This document shows positions 44,865 to 53,447 of a DNA stretch of 62,808 nt, piece after piece. Below the pieces are notes generated by a model. It was not told where the DNA came from. It worked only from the letters and a program-made list of their open reading frames with translations, and did not search any database. The stretch's first letter is position 1. The number at the start of each line of letters is the position of its first letter. Both the position numbers and the translations under genes were made by a program. The stretch is from the NCBI GenBank assembly GCA_030531435.1, contig JAUNNN010000006.1:1-62808 (forward strand). The letters run 5' to 3'. This DNA is from Lachnospiraceae bacterium (GTDB taxonomy: Bacteria > Bacillota > Clostridia > Lachnospirales > Lachnospiraceae).

Positions 44865-45563
44865 ATGAATAATATTTCAATGAAAAAGGCGATGGATGAC
44901 TATCGCCTATATGTTTTTGATTTGGACGGAACGCTTTATTTCCAAAAGCCTTTCAGAGTGAGGATGCTAGTATATCTTGCAACATATGTATTAACTCATC
45001 CAGCATCCGTAAAGGACATTTTTTTATTAAAGCTTTATAGAGAAGTTAGAGAAAATTGGGAAGAGCGTGAAATAGATGAAATTGGAAAACTGATTAGTGC
45101 AGATTTTTCAATGGAAGATAAACAGTATGAATATGTGGCAAAAGCTAAAAAGGTTAGTAGAGAACGCGTAAAAGATGCGGTCACATTCTTTATGATGAAA
45201 GCACCACTAACTATACTTCCAGACTTTGTGGATGAGGAATTAAGAAAGCTTATTTTCTTAATCAGAAATACTGGAAGAACTGCAGTTATATATTCAGACT
45301 ATCCTGTAGAAGATAAGCTGAAAGCTCTCAAAATAGAAGGGGATGCTATGTATACTTCTTCTGACGAGAGAATAGGTACAATGAAGCCGGATGCAAAAGG
45401 GCTTCAGGTTATTTTATCAGATTTTGATTTTGATAAATCAGATGTTTTGATGATAGGCGATAGATACGAAAAAGATGGACTTGCAGCTATTGCAAATGAA
45501 ATTGATTATTTGATACTTCCATCTAGTAAATCAGAACGCGCCAAGTTATATAAGGAGATTTAA
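44865..45563 (+). CDS. HAD-family hydrolase (putative phosphatase)
   Basis: The 232-residue protein has HAD motif I VFDLDGTLY near residue 20, motif II in VIYSDYP (residue ~145), Lys in TMKPDAKG and motif IV in MIGDRYEKDG. The cap is inserted after motif I and is helical, so it is a C1-type HAD. The start codon directly follows the stop of the UbiA-like gene with no clear ribosome site, implying coupled translation. That link suggests it dephosphorylates the UbiA product, for example a phosphoribosyl lipid, but this is inference. UbiA/HAD pairs and fusions are found in other bacteria. Confidence 0.82.
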   Translation: MNNISMKKAMDDYRLYVFDLDGTLYFQKPFRVRMLVYLATYVLTHPASVKDIFLLKLYREVRENWEEREIDEIGKLISADFSMEDKQYEYVAKAKKVSRERVKDAVTFFMMKAPLTILPDFVDEELRKLIFLIRNTGRTAVIYSDYPVEDKLKALKIEGDAMYTSSDERIGTMKPDAKGLQVILSDFDFDKSDVLMIGDRYEKDGLAAIANEIDYLILPSSKSERAKLYKEI

Positions 45564-47012
45564 ATGGAAAAGAAAAGAGTACTTCTGTTTTACCCACCAG
45601 GACCAATGTATCAAAGAGGTGAGGACAGATGCCAGCAGAATATAGATGACGCTTCAGCTGAGGCAATTCGTGCATGTAATGACTTAGGCTATGCAGCTGC
45701 AATACTTCTTAAGAAGGGGTATGATGTAAAGCTTAGAGATTATATGACTCAGCGTGATAAGATGGAAGATCTTCATCATGATATGGAAGAATACAAGCCA
45801 GACCTTATTATGATGAGTATTACAAATACGACTATCTATGGCGACTTAGAGATTATTAATGAATTAAAAGCAAAATATAATCCTGTTACAGTAATTAAGG
45901 GTGCACTTTTCTATGATCCTGAACAGGAAATGATGGATATGCTAGATTTGTCATCTGTTGATTACATTATCGGCGGAGAAACAGATTTTGCTATTGGAGA
46001 GATTGCTGATTACGCATTAAAGGGTGAAGGCAATATTGAAGATGCTTTATCTATTTTATACAAGGTAGAAGACGGCAGCTTTAAGAGAACAGTATTCCAT
46101 GAGTGGGCTGGAGATCTTGATTCAAGACCTTTCCCAGCAAGACATCTTATGAATAATGGCCTATATAAAAGACCAGACACTGATGAGCCAATGGCAACAA
46201 TTCAGACAGCAAGAGGTTGCCCATCAGCATGTGTATTCTGTCTTACTCCAATTATTTCTGGTAAGTGTGTAAGATTCAGAAGTCCACAGAATGTTTTAGA
46301 TGAAATGCTTGAGTGTTATGAAGTCCATAACATTAAGACATTCTTCTTTAAAGCAGACACATTCACAATTGATCCTAAGTGGGTTAAGGAAATGTGTGAG
46401 TTAATTATTAACTCTAAGATGCATGGAGATATTGCATTTACTGCGAACTCAAGAGTTAATCCTTTATCTAAAGAAACACTTCAGCTTATGAAGGAAGCAG
46501 GATGCTTTATGGTTGCCTTCGGATTTGAGTCTGGTTCTGATGAAATGCTTAAGACATTAAAGAAGGGTACAACTGTAGAAATGAACCTTCGTGCAGCAAG
46601 ATGGTGTCACGAGGTTGGTATTCCATTCTGGGGCTTTTATGTTATTGGATTCCCTTGGGAAAATCGCGAACATATACTGGCAACAAAGAAACTTATTATG
46701 GAGTCAGATCCTGATTTCATAGAAGTAAAGATGGCACTTCCATTTTATGGAACACCACTTTATGATGCATGTAAGGAATTTGACTTATTAACAGCATCTC
46801 CTATGGGCAGTGATTTCTTCCATTCTGCCATGAGTGGTACTAAATATTTGAGCCAGGATGAGGTTGAGAAGCTTAGAAGAAATATTCTTCTTTCATTCTA
46901 TTTAAGACCAAAGTATATATTTAAGAAAATGGCAGAGTGTATCACAAAGCCAGGAGTATTTATTAATTATTGTAAATATGGAATCAAACTGGTTGTTAAT
47001 CTCTTCAAGTAA
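45564..47012 (+). CDS. B12-binding-domain radical SAM protein
   Basis: The 482-residue protein has an N-terminal cobalamin-binding-like Rossmann domain (~1-165; LLFYPPGP at the start, with a D..M.S.T region) and a radical SAM core with CPSACVFC (Cys-x3-Cys-x2-Cys) near residue 220, followed by FGFESGSDEMLKTL and IGFPWEN. This class includes methyltransferases and ring-forming enzymes acting on lipids, hopanoids, fosfomycin and others. The canonical B12 lower-ligand motif DxHxxG is not visible, so cobalamin binding is uncertain. It starts directly after the HAD stop with AAGGAG upstream and is the third gene of the cassette. Confidence 0.85.
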   Translation: MEKKRVLLFYPPGPMYQRGEDRCQQNIDDASAEAIRACNDLGYAAAILLKKGYDVKLRDYMTQRDKMEDLHHDMEEYKPDLIMMSITNTTIYGDLEIINELKAKYNPVTVIKGALFYDPEQEMMDMLDLSSVDYIIGGETDFAIGEIADYALKGEGNIEDALSILYKVEDGSFKRTVFHEWAGDLDSRPFPARHLMNNGLYKRPDTDEPMATIQTARGCPSACVFCLTPIISGKCVRFRSPQNVLDEMLECYEVHNIKTFFFKADTFTIDPKWVKEMCELIINSKMHGDIAFTANSRVNPLSKETLQLMKEAGCFMVAFGFESGSDEMLKTLKKGTTVEMNLRAARWCHEVGIPFWGFYVIGFPWENREHILATKKLIMESDPDFIEVKMALPFYGTPLYDACKEFDLLTASPMGSDFFHSAMSGTKYLSQDEVEKLRRNILLSFYLRPKYIFKKMAECITKPGVFINYCKYGIKLVVNLFK

Positions 47013-47041
47013 TTGAAGATTTACATAATTCGTGTTATAAT
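47013..47041 (+). promoter_or_regulatory. Promoter of the SH3-domain protein gene
   Basis: TTGAAG and TATAAT are 17 bases apart, starting right after the stop of the radical SAM gene. A CTTCAA/TTGAAG inverted repeat overlaps the stop codon and -35 and may also slow upstream transcription. Confidence 0.65.
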
Positions 47042-47085
47042 TTGTAATGTTGTGTTAATAAACACTTATTCAGGGAGATTATGAA

Positions 47086-48195
47086 ATGAATAAAAAAACA
47101 AGGACGAGAATAATGCTTATTGCCATATTACTTCTTGGCATAGCAATTATCGTATCAGCAGTACTTTTAGTAAAGAAGATAACAGGACTTAAATCTATTA
47201 CTATTTCACCAAGTTTTGCAGATACAGAGCTTGACGTAAATTCTGATTACATCGTTAATGTTGTAACTGATCCAGAAGGAATGAACATCAAGAAGTTCAA
47301 ATTTGCGTGTGATAGTTCAAGCGTTAAGTTTGAAGTATATGATAAGAAAACTGCAATTATCCATACAGGAGCAGATGGTGGAGCATTCTCTATCACAGTT
47401 TCAAAGGGTGGAGTTGAGAGTAACACTATTTCTTTCAATGTTGTTGATAAGGCAGCTCAGGCAGCAGCGGAGCAGGCAGCAGCAGAAGCAGCAGCTGAAG
47501 CTGAAAGACTTGCAGCAGAGCAGGCAGCAGCTGAAGCAGAGGCAGCAGCCGCAGCAGCTGAGGCACAGAAAGAGTATGTTAAGGTTATTAAAGATAGCGT
47601 TAATGTAAGAGCTGAGGGCAATACAGACTGTGATACAGTTGGTAAGGCTAAGAAGGGCGAAGTATTCGAGAAGATTAACGATAATGGTGAATGGACAGAA
47701 ATTGACTTCAATGGACAGACTGGATTCATCAGAAATGATATGATTGAAGCTGCAGCAGAAGGTGAAACAGCTTCATCTACAGCATCTTCAGAAGAAACAA
47801 AACCTGCTGAAGAGAAAAAAGAAGAAGTAAAGCAGGAAGAAAAGAAAGAAGAAGCTAAAAAAGAAGAAAAAACTGAAGAGCAGAAGAAGCAGGAAGCAGA
47901 AGCTGACCAGAAGAAGAAAGAAGAGGAAGCTCAGAAGAAGGCAGAAGCAGATGCTGCTAAGCAGGCAGAAGAACTTCAGAAGCAGCAGGAGGCTTTAGCA
48001 GCTGCAGCAGCGGCAGCCGCACCAGCAGTAGCATGGGTATCAGCTGATGGTACGAAATTCTCTGCAGCAGAAAAGGCTATATTCGAAGGCGAATGGGGAT
48101 ATACAGGTGACTGGCAGGAATATGCGAACCATCATTCTGGTGGCGAGCTTAAGCAGGTAGCAAGAGTTCGTGGTGTTCCGGATCCAGGATTCTAA
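47086..48195 (+). CDS. Membrane-anchored SH3-domain surface protein with coiled-coil and Lys/Glu-rich segments
   Basis: The 369-residue protein has a single N-terminal membrane helix (~8-30), an Ig-like region (~35-120), an Ala-rich heptad-like coiled coil (~123-165), a bacterial SH3_3 domain (~165-225; DSVNVRAEGN and GQTGFIRNDM are the typical parts), a Lys/Glu-rich helical segment (~240-305), and a conserved-looking C-terminus with aromatic residues. SH3_3 domains bind peptidoglycan or other surface ligands, so a wall-associated role is likely. No enzyme domain is seen. It has its own promoter and terminator. Confidence 0.8.
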   Translation: MNKKTRTRIMLIAILLLGIAIIVSAVLLVKKITGLKSITISPSFADTELDVNSDYIVNVVTDPEGMNIKKFKFACDSSSVKFEVYDKKTAIIHTGADGGAFSITVSKGGVESNTISFNVVDKAAQAAAEQAAAEAAAEAERLAAEQAAAEAEAAAAAAEAQKEYVKVIKDSVNVRAEGNTDCDTVGKAKKGEVFEKINDNGEWTEIDFNGQTGFIRNDMIEAAAEGETASSTASSEETKPAEEKKEEVKQEEKKEEAKKEEKTEEQKKQEAEADQKKKEEEAQKKAEADAAKQAEELQKQQEALAAAAAAAAPAVAWVSADGTKFSAAEKAIFEGEWGYTGDWQEYANHHSGGELKQVARVRGVPDPGF

Positions 48196-48223
48196 AGAAT
48201 ACATTTAAATGATTAGTGTAAAG

Positions 48224-48252
48224 CGACTCCGCTCCTTGAGCAGAGTCGTTTT
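48224..48252 (+). terminator. Intrinsic terminator after the SH3 protein gene
   Basis: CGACTCCGCTC and GAGCAGAGTCG form an 11-bp stem with one mismatch and a CTT loop, followed by TTTTG. Confidence 0.8.
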
Positions 48253-48268
48253 GATGTAAAGGAAAAAT

Positions 48269-50230
48269 ATGTTATACAAGATTCAGGCGGGTTTTGTTGA
48301 ATTATCAGGAAATCCGATACTAAATAATATTGATTTTGAAATAAGGAATAAAAACGAGAAGATTGCTATTGTCGGCAGAAATGGATGTGGTAAAACTACA
48401 CTCCTTAGGCTTATTGCTGGGGATGTTGAACTTACCCGACATGATGGAGATGAGAACACAGCAATTATTAAAACAGGTAACCCTGAAATAGGCTTCCAAA
48501 GACAGATTTCTTTTGAAAATGAGAACATTACTCTTGATGAAGAAATAAGAAAAGTTTTCAAGAGAATTTTAGATATGAAGGCAAGGCTTGATGAACTTGT
48601 GCTTCTTTTATCTGAGGAAAGTGCAGATCACGAGGCTTTAGCAAAAGAATATACAGAGCTTGAAGAAAAGTTTAAAGATGATGGTGGTTATTACTATGAA
48701 AAAGAGTATGACACTATGCTTAGAAGCTTTGGGTTTGACTTAACTGATAAAGCAAGACGTTTATCAGAATTCTCAGGAGGTCAGAGAACTAAGCTTGCAT
48801 TTATTAAGCTATTACTTTCAAAGCCAGATATTTTGTTACTTGATGAGCCAACAAACCATCTAGATATTACAACAATTCAGTGGCTTGAAGGCTACATTAA
48901 AGATTATAAAAAGGCAGTGGTAGTAGTTTCCCACGATAGAATGTTTCTTGATAATGTTGTTGATACCGTATATGAAATCGAGCGCGGCAGAATGAAGAGA
49001 TATCCTGGCGATTACACATATTTTGTGAATCGTAAAAAGGAAGACTACGAGCTTCAGATGAAGGCATATAAGGCTCAACAGAAAGAAATAGAAAGACTTA
49101 GTGCTGTAGCTGAGAGATTTATGGCAAAAGCTACAAAGACATCAATGGCCCAGAGTAAGCTTAAGCAGATTGAGCATATGGACATTATCGAAGCTCCAGA
49201 TAAATACGATAACAATACTTTTCATGCTTCATTTGAACCAAATAGAGAAACTGGAAAAGACGTGTTATTTGTAAGTGATTTATCCATTGGATATGATAAG
49301 GAGCTATCAAGAGTTTCATTTGATTTAAAAAGAGGACAGAGACTTGCTGTTGTTGGTGGAAATGGTGTAGGAAAATCAACGCTTCTTAAAACGTTGGTTA
49401 ACATAATTCCAAGCCTTGGCGGTGAGTATAAATATGGCGTTAATGTAGATATTGGATATTTTGATCAGCAGATGGCTGAGTATTCATCAGATAAGAAAGT
49501 CATTGACGATTTCTGGGATGAGTATCCAACTCTTACTGAGACAGAGGTTAGAAATTGCCTAGGCGCTTTCCTAATAACAGGTGATGATGTCTTTAAATCA
49601 GTTAAGATGTTATCTGGTGGTGAAAGAGTACGACTTGCTCTTGCTAAAATATTTAAAAGTAAGCCAAATGTACTTATTCTGGACGAGCCAACAAACCATA
49701 TGGATATTATTGGAAAAGAGACGCTTGAATCAATGCTTCTTGATTATAATGGTACTGTTATATTTGTATCCCATGACAGATATTTTGTAAAAAAAGTATC
49801 AGATGTCATCCTTGATATGAGAGAAGAGGGATCTACCTTATATAATCTTGGATATGAGAATTACGTTGAAAGAACGAGTGGTTTACATAATTCTACTGAG
49901 GCAGGTAATGCCAGTGGAAATAGCAATATGTCAGGTGCTATTTCTACTAAAGGAAATAGTGCTAATTTACAGGATGAAGTAAAGAAGGAAGTAACTTCTG
50001 CAGAAGCATCTTATAAAGCAGGAAAAGAACAGTCAAAGAACCGTAAGAAGATTCAGAAAATTGAAGAAGAAATTGCGGCAATTGAAGAAAAGAATGAAGG
50101 ATTAAAGCTTAAACTTGAGGATCCAGCTATTGCTTCTAGCTATATGAAGCTTTCAGAAGTTCAGGCTGAAATAGATGCAAACGATGAGAAACTGCTTGAG
50201 CTTATGGACGAATGGGAGAGTCTGCAATGA
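48269..50230 (+). CDS. ABC-F family ATP-binding protein
   Basis: The 653-residue soluble protein has two ABC domains and no membrane segments: Walker A GRNGCGKTT and GGNGVGKST, signatures FSGGQRTK and LSGGERVR, and Walker B LLLDEPTNHLD and LILDEPTNHMD. An ~80-residue charged linker (the P-site tRNA interaction motif region) joins them, and the C-terminus ends in a coiled coil. ABC-F proteins act on the ribosome, in translation control or in protection from antibiotics. The sub-type cannot be set by eye; a resistance role is possible but not shown. The stop overlaps the next gene's start. Confidence 0.9.
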   Translation: MLYKIQAGFVELSGNPILNNIDFEIRNKNEKIAIVGRNGCGKTTLLRLIAGDVELTRHDGDENTAIIKTGNPEIGFQRQISFENENITLDEEIRKVFKRILDMKARLDELVLLLSEESADHEALAKEYTELEEKFKDDGGYYYEKEYDTMLRSFGFDLTDKARRLSEFSGGQRTKLAFIKLLLSKPDILLLDEPTNHLDITTIQWLEGYIKDYKKAVVVVSHDRMFLDNVVDTVYEIERGRMKRYPGDYTYFVNRKKEDYELQMKAYKAQQKEIERLSAVAERFMAKATKTSMAQSKLKQIEHMDIIEAPDKYDNNTFHASFEPNRETGKDVLFVSDLSIGYDKELSRVSFDLKRGQRLAVVGGNGVGKSTLLKTLVNIIPSLGGEYKYGVNVDIGYFDQQMAEYSSDKKVIDDFWDEYPTLTETEVRNCLGAFLITGDDVFKSVKMLSGGERVRLALAKIFKSKPNVLILDEPTNHMDIIGKETLESMLLDYNGTVIFVSHDRYFVKKVSDVILDMREEGSTLYNLGYENYVERTSGLHNSTEAGNASGNSNMSGAISTKGNSANLQDEVKKEVTSAEASYKAGKEQSKNRKKIQKIEEEIAAIEEKNEGLKLKLEDPAIASSYMKLSEVQAEIDANDEKLLELMDEWESLQ

Positions 50231-50730
50231 GAGATAATTTAACAGCATCTGATATAAAGAAAATGCAGGAGGAAATGGAACGCCGTATTATGGTTGACCG
50301 TCCTGAAATACTTGAGAGAGTAAAAGAGGCAAGAGCTCAAGGTGATTTGTCAGAGAACTTTGAATATTATGCTGCTAAAAGAGCTAAGAATCAGAATGAG
50401 AGCCGTATAAGATATCTTGATAAAATGATTAAGACGGCTAATGTTATTGATGATAGCTCAAATGATGATGAAGTCGGAATAAATAATACTGTAACAGTTT
50501 TAAACCTTAAGAGTAATCAGGAGAGGGTATATAAGATTGTTACAACAATACGTGCAGATTCCCTGCATGGACTTATTAGTATTGAATCTCCTATGGGCAA
50601 ATCACTTCTTAAACATAAGGTTGGAGATACAGTACATATTAAGGTTAATGATACAATCGAATATGATGTAAAAATTCTTAATATTGATAAATCAACAGAT
50701 GATTCAGAAGATGCAATTAGACAATTCTAA
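50227..50730 (+). CDS. GreA/GreB family transcription elongation factor
   Basis: The 167-residue protein has the N-terminal Gre coiled coil, with the family region ARAQGDLSENFEYYAAK (residues ~35-50) whose acidic tip (Asp, Glu) acts in RNA polymerase, and a C-terminal FKBP-like domain with SPMGKSLLKHKVGD. Gre factors rescue backtracked RNA polymerase by stimulating transcript cleavage. I start it at ATG 50227: GGGAG is eight bases upstream, and the start overlaps the ABC-F stop as ATGA. An in-frame ATG at 50212 exists but would lie ahead of that ribosome site. Whether it is the main GreA or a paralogue is not clear. Confidence 0.9.
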   Translation: MRDNLTASDIKKMQEEMERRIMVDRPEILERVKEARAQGDLSENFEYYAAKRAKNQNESRIRYLDKMIKTANVIDDSSNDDEVGINNTVTVLNLKSNQERVYKIVTTIRADSLHGLISIESPMGKSLLKHKVGDTVHIKVNDTIEYDVKILNIDKSTDDSEDAIRQF

Positions 50731-50778
50731 AAGACGTAGAAAAATGGCTTATAAGATGTGGTTTATTTGCAGAATATA

Positions 50779-50807
50779 TTGATTTTTTCGCGATTTTTAC
50801 ATAAAAT
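50779..50807 (+). promoter_or_regulatory. Promoter for the SEC-C protein gene
   Basis: TTGATT and TAAAAT are 17 bases apart, 61 bases before the coding start. No terminator is seen after the Gre-like gene, so read-through is also possible. Confidence 0.5.
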
Positions 50808-50867
50808 AGTAGGGATTGTAATAGTGTAAATTACTCCGTTTGGAGAATAAATAATTTGGAGGCTAAT

Positions 50868-51377
50868 ATGGCATTACTTGAACAGTGGAGAAAAATGGCT
50901 TACTCAGAGACAGCAGATAAGAATGCTCTTTCTGAATTATGGCGTGATTATTTCTTAAAGGAAAAAGAAATTTATGAGCAGCTTCTTGCTAACCCAAAGG
51001 AAAAGGTTAAGGGTACAGTAAAAGAGCTTGCTGAAAAATATAACGTTGATATTATGACAATGACAGGATTCCTTGATGGTATCAACGAAAGCTTAAAGAA
51101 AGAAAACCCTATCGAGAAGATGGATGAGGATACAAAGGTATCACTTGAGTTTGTTCCAGAAAATCTTTACAAGAACATGGTAAAGGCTGGCGCAGACTGG
51201 TTATATGGTCTTGAGCAGTGGAATGATATCTTTGACGAGGATACTAGAAAGGCTCTTTATAAGGAGCAGAAGAAGTCTACTACAGTAGTTAATGAAGGAC
51301 CAAAGGTATTCCCTAACGATCCATGTCCATGCGGATCAGGAAAGAAGTATAAGAAGTGCTGCGGAGCTCGTCGCTAG
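50868..51377 (+). CDS. SEC-C metal-binding domain protein
   Basis: The 169-residue protein is mostly helical and ends in a SEC-C motif, [15 protein letters not shown], a zinc-binding tail best known from SecA. The body (residues ~1-140) has the look of a helical family found next to thrS and infC in Lachnospiraceae; function is unknown, possibly ribosome or protein-targeting related. The start is ATG 50868, where TTGGAGG lies five bases upstream; the frame is open to 50856 through the ribosome site itself. thrS follows 73 bases later. Confidence 0.82.
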   Translation: MALLEQWRKMAYSETADKNALSELWRDYFLKEKEIYEQLLANPKEKVKGTVKELAEKYNVDIMTMTGFLDGINESLKKENPIEKMDEDTKVSLEFVPENLYKNMVKAGADWLYGLEQWNDIFDEDTRKALYKEQKKSTTVVNEGPKVFPNDPCPCGSGKKYKKCCGARR

Positions 51378-51398
51378 GACGAAGTCGTAACGGCCTGA

Positions 51399-51417
51399 GA
51401 AAGAACGAAGTTCTTTC
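51399..51417 (+). other. Short hairpin between the SEC-C gene and thrS
   Basis: GAAAGAAC and GTTCTTTC form a perfect 8-bp stem with a GAA loop. No T-tract follows, so full termination is unlikely. No T-box features (AGGGTGGNACCGCG-like sequence or long leader) are seen ahead of thrS. Confidence 0.5.
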
Positions 51418-51450
51418 GAAGAAAAACTAATCTAGAAGGATTAAAATATA

Positions 51451-53223
51451 ATGGTAAATTTTAAAGAAGATTTAGAACTAAATACACTTAATCATTCATG
51501 CGCCCACCTTATGGCTCAGGCTATTAAGAGAATTTATCCTGATGCAAAATTCTGGGTAGGACCTGTAGTTGAAGAAGGATTTTACTATGATGTAGATGTT
51601 CCAACAATTACAGATGAAGATATCGAGAAAATCGAAAAAGAAATGAAGAAGTGTGCAAAAGATGCTAAGAGAATCGTTCGTAGCGAAATCTCAAAGGCAG
51701 AAGCACTTGAAATGTTCAAGGATGATGAATATAAGCTTGACCTTATTAACGGACTTGATGATGGCAACATTTCAATATATACACAGGGTGATTTCACAGA
51801 CCTTTGTCGTGGACCTCACGTAGACAACACAAAGCTTTGTAAGAACTTTAAGCTTATTAAGCATTCCGGAGCATACTGGAAGGGCGATTCTAAGAACAAA
51901 GTTCTTCAGAGAATCTATGGTGTATGTTTCCCTACTCCAGAAGAGCTTGAAGATCATTTAAAGCTTCTTGCTGAGGCAAAGGAAAGAGACCATCGTAAGA
52001 TTGGTAAAGATCTTTCAATATTCATGACAGATGACTTAATTGGTCAAGGACTTCCAATGTTCCTTCCAAAGGGTTACACAATCTGGAATGAACTTGAAAC
52101 ATATATTCGTGATAAGGAGTTACGTCTTGGATACCAGCACGTACTTACACCATGTATTGGTACAGTAAATCTTTATAAGACATCAGGACACTGGGATCAC
52201 TATAAAGAGAATATGTTCCCTGCAATGGAGGTTGATGACGAGACATTCGTATTAAGACCTATGAACTGTCCTCACCATATGATGATTTATGCTAACGCTC
52301 CTCATTCATACAGAGAACTTCCAATCAGACTTGCAGAAATAGCTCATGATTTCAGATATGAAGCATCTGGTGCCTTAAAGGGTATAGAGAGAGGTCGTCA
52401 TTTCTGTCAGAATGACTCACATATTTTTGTAACACCTGATCAGATTAAAGATGAGTTCAAATCAGTTGTTGATCTTATTTTTGATGTATATAAAGATTTT
52501 AATATTACAAATTACAGATGTGTTCTTTCACTTCGTGATCCAGCTGATACAGAAAAGTATCATCCAGATGATGAAATGTGGAATACAGCTGAGCAGGCTC
52601 TTAGAGAGACACTTGATGCAATTGGTATTGAGTATACAGAAGAAATCGGTGAAGCTGCATTCTATGGACCAAAGCTTGACGTTAATGTTAAGCCAGCTGT
52701 AGGTGCTGAATATACACTTTCAACATGTCAGCTTGATTTCTGTCTTCCAATGAAATTTGATCTTAAGTATGTAGATGCTGATGGAACAAAGAAGACACCT
52801 GTAGTATTACACAGAGCTATTCTTGGATCTCTTGACAGATTTATGGCATACATCTTAGAAGAGACAAAGGGAAAACTTCCTACATGGCTTTCACCTGTTC
52901 AGGTTAAGGTTCTTCCTTTATCTGACAAGTATGTTGATTATGCAACTTCAGTATATGAGAAGCTTCGTAACGAAGGCATCAGAGCTGAAATTGATACAAG
53001 AGATGAAAAGATCGGATATAAGATTCGTGAAGCAAGACTTGAAAGAACTCCATATATGTTAGTTCTTGGTCAGCAGGAAGAAGAGGCAGGTAATATAGCT
53101 GTTCGTTCAAGATTTGCTGGAGACGAGGGCGCTAAGGCTCTTGATGAGTTCATTAAAGAACTTAAAGAAGAGATAAGCACAAAGAAAATTCGTGAGGAGA
53201 TTCCTTTCGAAGATAGAAAATAA
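51451..53223 (+). CDS. thrS: Threonyl-tRNA synthetase lacking the TGS domain
   Basis: The 590-residue class II synthetase charges tRNA-Thr. It starts at the editing domain: HSCAHLMAQAIKR gives the two histidines, CRGPH and SGAYWKGD follow, so removal of mischarged Ser is probably intact. The catalytic domain has LRPMNCPHHMMIYA with the zinc-binding Cys, motif 2 in DFRYEASGALKGIERGRHF, and motif 3 in LHRAILGSLDRFMAYI; the anticodon-binding domain is at the C-terminus. Most bacterial ThrRS (~640 residues) have an extra N-terminal TGS (ubiquitin-like) domain; here no such sequence is found in the 73 bases upstream. Confidence 0.95.
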   Translation: MVNFKEDLELNTLNHSCAHLMAQAIKRIYPDAKFWVGPVVEEGFYYDVDVPTITDEDIEKIEKEMKKCAKDAKRIVRSEISKAEALEMFKDDEYKLDLINGLDDGNISIYTQGDFTDLCRGPHVDNTKLCKNFKLIKHSGAYWKGDSKNKVLQRIYGVCFPTPEELEDHLKLLAEAKERDHRKIGKDLSIFMTDDLIGQGLPMFLPKGYTIWNELETYIRDKELRLGYQHVLTPCIGTVNLYKTSGHWDHYKENMFPAMEVDDETFVLRPMNCPHHMMIYANAPHSYRELPIRLAEIAHDFRYEASGALKGIERGRHFCQNDSHIFVTPDQIKDEFKSVVDLIFDVYKDFNITNYRCVLSLRDPADTEKYHPDDEMWNTAEQALRETLDAIGIEYTEEIGEAAFYGPKLDVNVKPAVGAEYTLSTCQLDFCLPMKFDLKYVDADGTKKTPVVLHRAILGSLDRFMAYILEETKGKLPTWLSPVQVKVLPLSDKYVDYATSVYEKLRNEGIRAEIDTRDEKIGYKIREARLERTPYMLVLGQQEEEAGNIAVRSRFAGDEGAKALDEFIKELKEEISTKKIREEIPFEDRK

Positions 53224-53228
53224 ACTGT

Positions 53229-53257
53229 TTGACATCATGTGAAAACAGTGATAATAT
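53229..53257 (+). promoter_or_regulatory. Strong promoter of the infC-rpmI-rplT operon
   Basis: A perfect TTGACA and a TAATAT are 17 bases apart. The start near 53264 gives an untranslated leader of about 185 bases. Confidence 0.85.
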
Positions 53258-53263
53258 ATTCAA

Positions 53264-53391
53264 GGTGTGAAAACACCGTACAAGCAGAGTGAGAGCTCTC
53301 ACCCTGGGACCTTAGATGTGTTACCAGGTGTCTGAATATTTTCTTTTGAATTTATTTTGACGGATGCTTGTAGTGTCCGTCTTATTTTTTG
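53264..53391 (+). ncRNA. Ribosomal protein L20 leader (infC operon attenuator)
   Basis: The leader holds a hairpin GGTGT/ACACC (53264-53277), a 14-base perfect palindrome GTGAGAGCTCTCAC (53289-53302), a CCTGG/CCAGG pairing (53303-53328), and finally an intrinsic terminator. Position and order match the L20 leader of Firmicutes, in which excess L20 binds the leader and promotes termination before infC. I did not fold it computationally. Confidence 0.75.
53359..53391 (+). terminator. Leader terminator of the infC operon
   Basis: GACGGA and TCCGTC form a 6-bp stem with an 11-base loop, followed by TTATTTTTT. It lies 57 bases before infC and is the probable switch point of L20 autoregulation. 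Confidence 0.75.
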
Positions 53392-53447
53392 TATAAACGG
53401 ACTGAGGTAAAGTTTTTTTAAACCAAAAGGTTTTGGAGGGTACAGCC

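Noticed and set aside
47460-48030. DNA tandem repeat in the SH3 protein gene
   Set aside because: The repetition comes from GCA/GCT and GAA/AAG codons of Ala- and Lys/Glu-rich helices; no fixed repeat unit could be defined.
51378-51450. T-box leader before thrS
   Set aside because: Only 73 bases separate the genes; there is no AGGGTGG-type sequence and no terminator/antiterminator pair.
53264-53391. A T-box or tRNA-sensing leader before infC
   Set aside because: No T-box consensus is seen, and the operon content (infC, rpmI, rplT) and structure fit the L20 leader instead.
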